A DNA stretch of 64,000 nucleotides from Blastomyces gilchristii SLH14081 (taxonomy: Eukaryota; Ascomycota; Eurotiomycetes; Onygenales; Ajellomycetaceae): positions 489,008 through 553,007 of the forward strand of contig NW_003101677.1 in NCBI RefSeq assembly GCF_000003855.2. Direction: 5' to 3'. Below the pieces are notes generated by a model, which did no database searches, had not been told where the DNA came from, and saw nothing but the letters and a program-made list of their open reading frames with translations. Numbering within the stretch: position 1 is the first letter of the stretch; every line of letters begins with the position of its first letter. Shown one piece after another: positions 20,595 through 29,939 of the stretch. The position numbers and the translations under genes are program-made.

Positions 20595-22222
20595 ATGCCT
20601 GAAGCAATGAAGTCCAGCAGCAAGACTCCCGATGTCCTTGCTCCTGCTTTTCCAATCCCAGCGCCTCCTCCTGCCACCCCTACTGATGGAGATTTCCAGC
20701 ATACTCCTCCGGACAATCCCGGTCTGGAGCTGCTCCATCAAAAATTTATGAATAGGAAACCAGCCAACAAGAGCGGACCACAAACGCAACCTTCTCCGAA
20801 GAGTCCTTATAGTCCTTATCACAGTGAGGTACGGAACCATGGAGACTTCAAGACGGAAGATGTCTCTCTCCCTCCGAAGACGGACAAAGAGGGCTATCCT
20901 AATAAGAAGCCAAAAAGCAGGATGGATATCTCCGAGCTCCTATGGTCAGAGAACGAAATCCCAAAGCGCCATGTCATTCCTGTGACTTCGAGCCACGCAC
21001 CATCAACAGTAGAAGTTGCAGATGGCTCCCCTGGCGATCAGCTAACTACCACATTCTCGTCTGAGATGCCTCCTGGCGATCGCACCGCCAAAAAACACTG
21101 GGCAAAGTGGTCCGCGGAAGAAGATGAGTGCATTATTCGACTCCGGGGGAGTGGTACGAAATGGAAGGATGTCAGCGCACGCCTGCCAGGTCGAAGCCAC
21201 ATCAGCTGCCGCTTACGCTATCAAAACTATCTCGAAAAGGGTTGTAACTGGGACGAGAATCAGAAAACCAAACTGGCACGGCTATACTATAGGTATGAGG
21301 CCGTTCATGTGTGTCTCCATGGTTGATGCTGATGCATTGTAGGTTTAGAAAAGAGATGTGGACGAAAGTTGCGCAGGAGCTGGAAGTACCATGGCGAGTT
21401 GCAGAGCGTATGCACTGGGAGCTCGGAGAAGATGATATGTCTCAAAGGGTTGGTGCCATGCCATTCAATGCTGAGTCAAGAGGGTGTAGGAGAGCGATGA
21501 GATGTTGCTGTGACTCGGCCTCAGAGGACCTCGGTTTTGTGAGTTTCTTACAGCCGGATGAAAACCACGCTGCCACTCCGGTATCTAACCGGGAGCCGTC
21601 GGCGAAGCCGGTAGAGCTAGCGGATGCCTCTCTAGGCGATCAGCCATCTGTCACATCCGTGCCTGAGATGATGACTCTTGGGAACCGTACCCGCAAAGAC
21701 TGGTCCACAGACGAAGATGAGGCCCAACTTCTGAGGAGCGGCAGGGAATGGGTCGATATGAGCATATTGGGTCGAAGTCGCCTAAGATGTGATGTCCCAG
21801 GCTGCCCGTGGACCGGGCGCCTTCTCTGTGAAAAAAGGTAGGCATGCGCTCGGGCTTATTGGGCAACAAAAGACTCACAAAATGATAGAAAACACATGAC
21901 GAAACATGTAAAGGGATACAGTTGTGACATGAGCAACTGCAAGAAACGTTTTGGAAATCAAGCTGAACTTAGAAGGCACCAAAAATCTGTCCATGGGGTG
22001 TTGGTAGGTCTAGCCTATAAATGCGCGGCACAATATTGCGATTCAGAAAAGATATGGCCACGAAAGGACAATTTCAAGACCCATATTCTCAAAAAGCACC
22101 CAGATTGCAATCCTGACCTACTTTTGCAGAGGTCAGATTCCTACTTTATGAAACACCAACATGCAGATAGCCCTGACATCAGTCTAGGTCGCAAACATAC
22201 TTTGAAACTGAATGATATATGA
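20595..22222 (+). CDS. Myb-like plus C2H2 zinc-finger protein, three exons
   Basis: Exons 20595-21292, 21343-21837 and 21889-22222 join across 50- and 51-bp introns with consistent phase to give 508 aa. Residues 170-233 are a SANT/Myb-like domain (WSAEEDECIIRL, LPGRSHISCRLRYQNYLE). Residues 234-261 (MWTKVAQELEVPWRVAERMH) form the second helix set known from fungal Myb-like proteins. Residues 323-381 repeat residues 139-200 in degraded form (VELADASLGDQ against VEVADGSPGDQ; WSTDEDE against WSAEEDE). Then come C2H2 fingers: C382/C387/H400/H404, C410/C415/H428/H433 and an atypical C443/C448/H463/H468. The N-terminus is Pro/Ser-rich. It is probably a nuclear DNA-binding regulator; its targets are unknown. 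Confidence 0.75.
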
Positions 22223-22910
22223 GAGGTATGTTATTTGAACAGTCTTAGGGATAAATAATGGTGACAGAATGCTAAGACGATGGAGACAGAGCGGCAGAGA
22301 TGATAGTGCCCAGGAAGCCAGATGCTAGAGAGCAGTGAGCCTTTCTGGCCCCTGCTATGATACTAGTTGCTAACTCTCGGGTAGATATCATCTTTCCATG
22401 GATGACGTTACGGAGGTTGAAAGTTACGGGGGAGTTATGTATGGTGATTAGACCAGAGAAACATAATGTACTCACATCACGAATAATTCAAATTTTCCTA
22501 TGCCCATGTTCTAAACGTGCCATCGAATGTCAGAGGAACACTGAGAGGAGGGGTTGTTCTGGAGACGGCGGCGTCCCTGCATTGTTTCCGCGACCGTCTG
22601 GGCGGCCGGTTCTTTGACAAGAGTAAGACAACTCATGTGAGCATTCGGCCCGACAATAATCCAATAAGATTTGGCTGAAAATGATGCCGCTATTTTCCAC
22701 CAAGCACCCTGACGGATGCTCTTTGGAGAAACTCCGAACCTTCCTGACAAGATGGGTCCAGGCGGAATAATAGACGGCCGGATCATGTGACTTTCTGATA
22801 GCTTCTCGCGTCACTCTGCGACCTACGCCTTCGAAGCCTCAAGCCCCTGGCCGCCTCAGGTCCTAATCAAAAGGAAGGTCTCCGACACCCCTCAACCTTT
22901 TCCATCTAAT
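22223..22910. other. No gene supported
   Basis: Minus-strand frames at 22814-22530 and 22786-22511 are open for about 90 codons each but overlap in different registers and match nothing. I treat the stretch as intergenic. Confidence 0.35.
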
Positions 22911-23078
22911 CTAGTCAAGGCAGAAAGAATGCGAGCATTGAGGGCTCCATCGGAACGGGAGAAAGAAAGGCTCCATGCAGATACCACAATCAGTATCAGT
23001 ATTGACATTGGCTTCGGTATCAGGATGATTCTCGACATAGTCTCGCAATTGTTGGAGGAACTCCCTGGGAGAAGCCAT
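22911..23078 (-). pseudogene. Truncated RING-like gene, paralogue of the gene at 1710
   Basis: ATG at 23078 (MASPREFLQQLRDY) opens 55 codons ending in CGICMEPFFLPFRWSPQCSH followed by SFCLD and then TAG. It matches the first 51 residues of the RING-like protein at 1710-2384 and stops just before C53 of the RING. This copy retains the Cys (QCSH) that the first copy has lost. No continuation is visible in any frame downstream, so the rest is deleted. A minisatellite occupies its promoter side. Confidence 0.65.
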
Positions 23079-23262
23079 CGCTGCCTTGGTAGGTGTAAGA
23101 GGCGTAGGAGACGTAGGGGGAGGCGTTGGAAGCGTTGGAGGCGTAGGAGGCGTAGGATTCGCGTAGGTGTAAGAGGCGTAGGAGACGTAGGGAGTGTATG
23201 AGGTGATGGAAGCGTAGGAGGCGTAGGAGACGCGTAGGTGTAAGAGCTGTAGCAACCGTGGG
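23079..23262. repeat. GCGTAGGAG-type minisatellite
   Basis: Imperfect tandem 9-bp units (GCGTAGGAG, GCGTTGGAG, GTGTAAGAG) fill the stretch directly upstream of the truncated RING gene. The array also shows a longer period: GCGTAGGTGTAAGAG recurs. Minus-strand translations of the array (YASYAS, PTPPTP) are by-products of the repeat. Confidence 0.8.
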
Positions 23263-23274
23263 AGGCGTGGCTAC

Positions 23275-23358
23275 AATAGTGAATGCATGTCAACTATACT
23301 CCGCGGAGTCGTGGACCGTGAACATCAAAGGTGTGCCTAGTGAATTCCATAATGCTCT
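23275..23358 (-). repeat. Stray copy of the recombinase gene's 3' end
   Basis: 84 bp match 24932-25015 in direct orientation with about six differences, nearly all transitions. The copy encodes the last 19 residues of the recombinase (SIMEFTRHTFDVHGPRLRG and the final V) and a little 3' flank. Homology ends abruptly inside the coding part, so it is a detached fragment. The F-box-like gene lies between the two copies. Confidence 0.8.
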
Positions 23359-23654
23359 TTTCGAGAGGGCTATATTGCATAACAAACTTGCATACCAGTT
23401 CGGGTTCCAACTCTGAGGGCGGCCACGACAGTCTATGAATAAATAAGTAAATGAACCACCCCTTTAGCTTGATCCCCATTCTGCTTGTCACCCCTTTTGC
23501 TCATCATTCCATTCCCTTGACCCCCACTCCACTTGTTGTCTCTGCTGTTAATTTCCACGGTAGGTATTCCCAAATCGACTCGTCGCCACTCAATAAAAGG
23601 GGATAGGGTAGCAGGAAGAAACACTATTTTCGGCAGAAACTCTGCTATGATGCT

Positions 23655-24529
23655 TCACTCCAAATCAAAATCTTCTCTAACCCTCACCAGCACCGGGATG
23701 GGATCCAGCCAAGTTGGCTTTCTTCGTGGAATTTGGCCTTTATTGCGCTTTTCACGGCGATAAACAAACTGGATCCCGTCCTCTTCGAAGTCTGTGTCAG
23801 ACAAGAAAAGGCCCTCAAAGTTGGACAAGCTTTGCTGCCCAATCTTCACCACTGGCAAAGAATTAAATTCCCGCTTCGCCTTAGAAGTCGCCTCCTGCAG
23901 TAATGAGAAACTGGGATGATCTTGGCCAAGTAAGCCAATCAATCGGTTCCCCAAGGGGTACAGTGTTGGAGGGGGGGCAGGAGTGTAAGTTAGCATTGTT
24001 GCCCATAGTCTGAACCTCAGAACGGCGGCTGTTGAAAAGGGTTGCCTCCTTGCGAATGGATGCTTGTCATTCCAGATTGCCTGAAGCAACTTGACTGCTT
24101 TTGGTTTTTGCTCCCTCTGTTCAAACGTTTGGGCAAGACGTATTGCTACAGGAATAAGTAACTCCTCAGCGTGGTTTGATCGAAAGAGTTGCCACATGAT
24201 CACAAAAAACCTTCTGGTGGTCTCTCTGGAGGAGTCGGCAGTGTTGACCATGAAAACCAGCTGTCGAAAGAGCCTTGTCAGGATTCTGCGCGGCCTCTTG
24301 TTGCATTCGTATTCCTCCCGCCACGCATCAGGTTCCAGTCCGTCATTCTTCGATCCGTAAATTTGTTCATCGCCCCATTCCAGGATACAGATCCCATTAC
24401 CCGATCTTCATTGTCTGTAAACACAGCGCAGATATCCTTGCAGGTCAGGATTGCTGAAAAGAGCGTGAAAATGTCTGGCATATGCTCAAGGATGCACAAA
24501 ATTATTTCAGCAGGGAGGAAGGGTGCCAT
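23655..24529 (-). pseudogene. F-box-like fungal protein with a frame break
   Basis: ATG 24529 (MAPFLPAEIILCILEHMPDI; ATG 24568 is an alternative) gives an N-terminus like the F-box-type start of many fungal proteins. That frame ends at 24278. From about 24385 another frame reads ILEWGDEQIYGSKNDGLEPD and then AWREEYECNKRPRRILTRLF, continuing uninterrupted to the stop at 23655, and it clearly belongs to the same protein type. The two frames overlap with no plausible intron between them. A small deletion, a frameshift or an unrecognised splice is therefore needed, and the segment normally between them seems shortened. F-box proteins recruit targets to SCF ubiquitin ligases; this copy is probably damaged. 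Confidence 0.5.
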
Positions 24530-24950
24530 TGCTGCAGGAGTGAATGGAATGGTAGCGGAGTAAGGCAATCAAATGGAAGTTCGGTGGGTCAAGTAGGCTG
24601 GATGTGGGACTGTAAACCAACGGATGGAATGAGAGAAAGGGAGGAGAGAGTACAACTGGGGATGGACGCCCTTTTATGGTTGAGCCGACGAGGCTCCCTT
24701 GCCAGCGCAGCACCGCCCCCTTGTTAGCGTGCAAAGGCATCATTTCTACTGGATAATAATTTTCCCGTTGCGATTACAGAGCTACCAACACTGTCCCCTG
24801 TCTAACTTATTATGAGGGCAGGGCTCTAAATACATCGGTACGTAATGGATCACTAGACATACAATTATTCCTTGTCCAATCTATGTTCAAATTTCCAAAG
24901 CATTCAATAGTCCTTCCTTTTCCGGGGCTGTAATAGTGAATGCCTGTCGA

Positions 24951-27690
24951 CTATACTCCGCGGAGTCGTGGGCCGTGAACATCGAAGGTGTGCCTAGTAA
25001 ATTCCATAATACTCTCTGGGACATAGGAGACCTTTTTTCTAATGCAGAGCCCACAAGGTTTCTTGCCGGTGGAGTAAGCTTCGAGCTCCAGACTGTGTAT
25101 CTGTTCAATGTGTCTCCACAGCCTGTAGGGTTTGTCCCAGATCTTACACTGGGCCTCGTAGTCTCTCCCAGGATCGGCATTACAAAACGGACACTGAAGT
25201 TCATGAAGCTTTTCGGGAGCTGCCCGTACTGGTATCAATACCCCAACAAGAGTCGAGAAGCGACTCAGCTCTGAACTTTGGAGATGCTTCACTGTTTCCG
25301 CGCCAATAGAGGAAGGCTTTGTGGCTCGCAGGTGTCGCTTTCTCTGCAGTCCCAGCCGCTTGGTCTCTTTTCGGTCTTGTAACCTGACCCAGAGATCCAT
25401 GCAGGCAAAACGCCGTTCAAGAATCTCATCCTCACTCAGCTCTGATGTTTTCACCCGAACAAGCTCCACAATTAGCTGTCGTTCCTCAATTAGAAGCCTC
25501 GGCAGGGGTGGGGATTGGTGGTTGGCGGCATCCCCGGCGGTACCACTCAGATAGGTGTTGAGCCGTTCAGTGGGGGCATTCCGAAAATGCTCACTTCTTG
25601 CTTGATTCATCAGCTCGTTTCGTAGCCAGACCTTGCGGCTCGTCAACTCAGCATACACCCGTTTCTTCTCCCAATAGAGAGGGGTGCGACCCTTTGCAGA
25701 CCGCACAGATCTGAATCCCAATGCCTTGAGTGCCTCCCAAATTTCTGAGTTCTTATCAATGAGCTCCATGATCTCTGGATCATTGTCAAGCTCCTCCTGA
25801 AGGTGATGTGGAAGCTCCGTGGGGGCGGTGAGGTCGGCATCAAGAAGCAAACCACGAGCGGCCTTGTCAACTACTTCATCGGAAACAAACTCCAAGGCAG
25901 CAGCTTGCAAGGGAAATTGAACTTCCCGGTCCAGGTAATACTTAACCGCATTTGATTCATGATCCGCAACCTGATCACGAACCGAGGATGGTGCTTTATC
26001 TAGAGATCAAAATATATTAGCGTGCAAGTCAACGGAAGGCAATAGTTACTGGATAAAACATAGCAAGCAGAGGAATCATACAATTTATTGCGTTGATAAG
26101 CCCGCGCCGCCAGGCATACATCAGTAAGCTATGCTTCAAACCTCTTGCTTTTCCAAGCTTTGTCAGATAATCATAAAAGGTTTGATAGTCCATCGGCTCA
26201 GTGTCTGAAGTCCTCGGACCATTAGGGCCTCGTTCCGGCCGCCGGAACACTGGTTGATCCAGGCTTTTTGCTTTGATCTTCAAAGGCTCGCCTGGCTGAT
26301 TTTCTGGGATACTGTAGTAGTAGATATCTTTCAGATTCTGAATATTGGCCTCGAAGATGTTATCGTGCTTCGCAAGCGAGAGAAGTTGACCGAGAATATC
26401 AAACATGGGGTCCGGATGGTGGCTGAGGAATATTGTTTTGCTGAGAGTTGCAGAGTAAGCATAAAAAGGCACAGATAAATCGGTCATAGAACCACTTACA
26501 CTCTGGGTTTCCTGTCCTCTTGTTTCGTATGGAGGAATGTGACTTTGGCTAGAGGAATGTTTGGCCGGCCTGGAACGGGGCTGCGTATAAGATAGAGTTC
26601 GATATGGCGCCAAAGTAGAGCTCCTGTCTGCTCTGGTCCGGCATCGTACGCATCATCAATGAAGTGCTCACTGATGAATCCGACATCATTGTTGTTGGGA
26701 CCAGTTTCATATCCTGAATCATAGTCATCACTGGCCAGAGCATCCTCTTCACCCAAGAGACTATCTGTGTAGTCGTCCGAGATCACATCTGCAACCCTAT
26801 CAGATGAGCTTCCATTGCTGCTGTATTCCGGGTCAGAACCGGAATCCACGTCCACCTCCACAGCACTACCACTTCGCCTAGACGAAGACACTTTTCTCTT
26901 CTTCACCTGCCGGGGTTCCACCCCTCTAGTCTTTGCTTCAACCATCTGTCTCTTTCGCTTTGTTCCCTTTTTCGCGTCGACCCGAGTATCAAGGAGCGAT
27001 ACAGGTCTGCACCCGGATATGAATGCCAGAAGCTGGATCACCGACACATAGAGCCGCTGCTTCTCATCAGTATACACCCGGGTACATCGCTCCCAGTGGA
27101 AGCGAAGGATGTCATAGAGATTATCCTTGGTCCCGGGAGGTCTTCTTCGTGGCAGCCTGCGGAGGCCCCATTCTTTTATGACTTTGTTCTTGTACTGCAG
27201 ATGCATCAGTTGTTGTCTATCAGAGGTACATATGACTAGGAGCATACATTCAGACAGTCAGATCGGATCTCTTCATCCAATATGCGGCCATTCTCCCTAG
27301 CAAACAACATCTTCAGGTGCCGCCAGTATGTGCTGACAGTGCTCGCACACTTGATTCTGTTGATGTGGGTATCTTTAAGCCAGTCAAAAAATGCCTTGAT
27401 CCGATCGGCCGTTAGGCCCCTGAGGTATTCCTTCCGTGTCATGTCAAGCTCCTCGGCACACATCCTCCTTGAGTGTTAGAGCATCAGCACAATCCATTGG
27501 TACATGTGACATACTTGTCTAGCTTGCGCTTCATCACCTTCAGATTGTGCTTTGATCTATCGGCCAACAGGGGACGAGTCCGTCCGGCAGCTTTATGATA
27601 TTCTATTCGTTGTTGGTAATATCCCTTAGGGCGGGTAATCCCTGGACCACGGCGTGCTGGCTGACGCCTGGCGGTAGTAGTAGCTACCAT
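24951..27690 (-). CDS. DUF3435 ('FluG-domain') tyrosine recombinase, captain-like, apparently intact
   Basis: Five exons (27690-27515, 27467-27248, 27194-26500, 26440-26082, 25999-24951) join with consistent phase to 832 aa. The introns are 47, 53, 59 and 82 bp with good GT...AG sites. Residues 1-132 resemble a SAM-like core-binding domain (STVSTYWRHLKMLF). Catalytic candidates are Arg195 (SGCRP), Tyr472-x-x-Arg475 (YAWRRG), His497 (VRDQVADH) and Tyr504/505 (KYYLDREVQF), the R...[HY]xxR...H...Y set of tyrosine recombinases. An acidic insert with basic NLS-like runs lies at about 205-330. The C-terminus has two C2H2-like fingers (C753/C756/H780/H785; C799/C802/H820/H825). DUF3435 proteins include the recombinases that mobilise Starship elements; whether this one does is inference. 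Confidence 0.8.
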
Positions 27691-28010
27691 CGTGCAGAGT
27701 TGGTTGCTGCTTGCAGAGTAACGAAGAGGTGAGAAAATGGAGAAGAGAGGAGCAAAAAGGGGCTGAACCAGACAGGTAATGGGGGAGTAATAAGAACGCA
27801 GCGAGAAGCGGCTCCATGGCTATTATATATAATTGAGGAGCGCACTGGAGAAAAAGGGGGGGCAAATTAGCTCTGATTCCAGTGTCTTCAGATCCCTTCA
27901 TGGCCAGCGGCTGTATCCTAACTCCAGCGATGCATGAGTACGGTGGTCTTATGCTGAGGTAAGCATCCATGAGAGCGGCACAAACTTTAGACCCCAGGAA
28001 GCAGAAAACT
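27691..28010. other. Upstream region of the recombinase gene
   Basis: The leader of the minus-strand recombinase gene. It includes a TATATATA-like stretch at about 27824-27832, roughly 135 bp upstream of the ATG, which could serve as a core promoter element. No gene is seen. Confidence 0.35.
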
Positions 28011-28090
28011 TGACCTCGCTAAGTGCGCCACTTGACCTCGTTATGTAAGCTGACCTCACAAATGTGGCCTGTGCCACTATCTGACCTCAC
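28011..28090. repeat. Four TGACCTC repeats at the island boundary
   Basis: TGACCTC occurs at 28011, 28033, 28051 and 28082 in the same orientation, with spacing of 22, 18 and 31 bp. A small perfect inverted repeat, AAGTG-CGC-CACTT, lies between the first two. It sits exactly where balanced DNA gives way to AT-rich DNA, 320 bp upstream of the recombinase. Recombinase-binding or terminal repeats are one possibility; promoter sites are another. Confidence 0.6.
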
Positions 28091-28119
28091 TCAATACATC
28101 TTTTCTTGTAATTTGAAAT

Positions 28120-28560
28120 CACTCAATTATTTATTATCAATTCTACAATCAATTTAAAATCAATTTAAAATCAATTTAATACTGAAATTATTCTTGAATT
28201 TAATAGTAAAGTAAGTATTTATATAATTTACACTGAATTGATTATTAATTGATTTTCAATCAATTATTAATTATTTAAATATATAGATTGAATTTATTTT
28301 TATTACTATAATTAATTAATAATTAATTCAGAATCAATTCAAAATCAATTCAAAATTAATTTAATACTGAAATTATTCTTGAATTTAATAATAAAGTAAG
28401 TATTTATATAATTTACACTGAATTAATTATTAACTGATTTTCAATCAATTGTTAATTACTTAAATATACAGATTGAATTTATTTTTATTACTATAATTAA
28501 TTAATAATTAATTCAGAATTAATTCAAAATCAATTTAAAATCAATTATTAAATATTTTTA
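28120..28560. repeat. 185-bp tandem repeat, about 2.3 copies
   Basis: Long AT-rich units: ACTGAAATTATTCTTGAATT starts at 28181 and again at 28366. The units share AATTAATTAATAATTAATTC-type palindromes. It looks like a small satellite at the isochore border. It contains essentially no CG. Confidence 0.8.
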
Positions 28561-28685
28561 TCTTGATATATTTAATTCTGTAAAACATCTCTTTATATTC
28601 TATATGAATTTATCTGTTCATTTAATTGATTATGAATTAGTTATACATCTTTAATTAATTGATGAGTTGAATGAATGAATGAATG

Positions 28686-29058
28686 TGTGACAGGCTGCGC
28701 CTGATCAATTATATAGACTATTCTGTTACACTTCACAGATTTCAACCACTTCATTCTTGAATGTATATGCTCTGATTCTCAGCCATTCTTGATCACTGAT
28801 TCTCAGCCATCACTTCATTCTCGAACATGTACACTCTGATTCTCAGTCATTCTTGATTGCTGATTCTCAGCTGCTATGAACACATATAGATTCTTCCGCC
28901 CTGAAGCTTCACTGTGTACATTATTACATACATGTATAAATATTCACTTCAATCACTGATTCTCACACTTTCTCTTTCTTTTCTTCTCTAATGTTTTTCT
29001 CTTTGTTATATAAGACCTATTAATATAATACTGATCTATTCAGTGTAGGCCTCTTACA
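28686..29058 (+). repeat. 5' LTR of gypsy copy 1
   Basis: 373 bp, same length as the 3' LTR at 34144. Internal GATTCTCAGYCATTCT motifs repeat. It ends GTAGGCCTCTTACA. Confidence 0.9.
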
Positions 29059-29939
29059 CTAGAAAAACATTCATTATCTTCTTATTAGAAAACAATTATT
29101 CATGCATTATCTTCTCATTAGAAATAATTATTTATCAAGAGATATCTGAACATATAATAACATGTAAGAAATAGAGAAACAGTTAAACAGTTAAGTAAAC
29201 ACTAAGTTCTTAGATAGAATCTTGCTCATCAGTTACTCTGACTCTGCAATAAGATCTTACAAAGAGAATGTCAGTGAAAGACACTTAGATATATGAGATA
29301 TTTATACAATTATACTTCTTCAAGATTTCACAGATATTATACACTCAATGAATGACATGTCTAATAATAATATGAAACTCTTAAATGTGAGCATAGATAT
29401 GATGCTACAATGACTCTGAGCAATGTTAAAATTACAATAATAATAAATAGCTGATATGCATGCAACTCAACAACTTTAATATAAAGAGATTTAATAATTA
29501 ACTCATGCAATTTCAATATCTACAGAATCAAATATAAAAGTGCTGAAGAAATGCTTAAATGCTTCTATATATTTCAATACTTCTGATCTCACTCTCTACT
29601 TATCATGAAGAATGAAAATGCTTGTGAAACTGAGTGTAGATGAAGATGTCATCAGTTCATTAATCAATCAAGATTGATATATCAATGAATAATTGAAGAA
29701 TCACATGAAATAGAAGTTTCATTCATGAATGAAAGCATGTGAATCAGTATTATGAACATCTGACAATATCATCAAATATCTTGATATTCTGTTTCAAGAC
29801 ACTGCTATACAATAGAAAGTATTAGATTAATTACAGAGTATTCAACAGAGAAATATTTCTCTTATAATATTCATTTCTGACTTCAACATCAAGATCTTAG
29901 AAGCAGGTAATTAATCTTAAAAGAATTGAATAAAGATTA

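Noticed and set aside
22911..23255. 114-codon minus ORF starting with YASYAS repeats
   Set aside because: The first 59 codons are translation of the minisatellite; only the part from ATG 23078 matches the RING-like protein.
24936..25274. Plus-strand ORF of 112 codons
   Set aside because: It is antisense to the last exon of the recombinase gene, which has a much stronger claim to the locus.
13321..28100. The gene island as one complete Starship
   Set aside because: The left limit is the TIR element's own target duplication, and no direct repeats pairing with the 28.0-28.1 kb region were found. Only the captain-like gene is supported.
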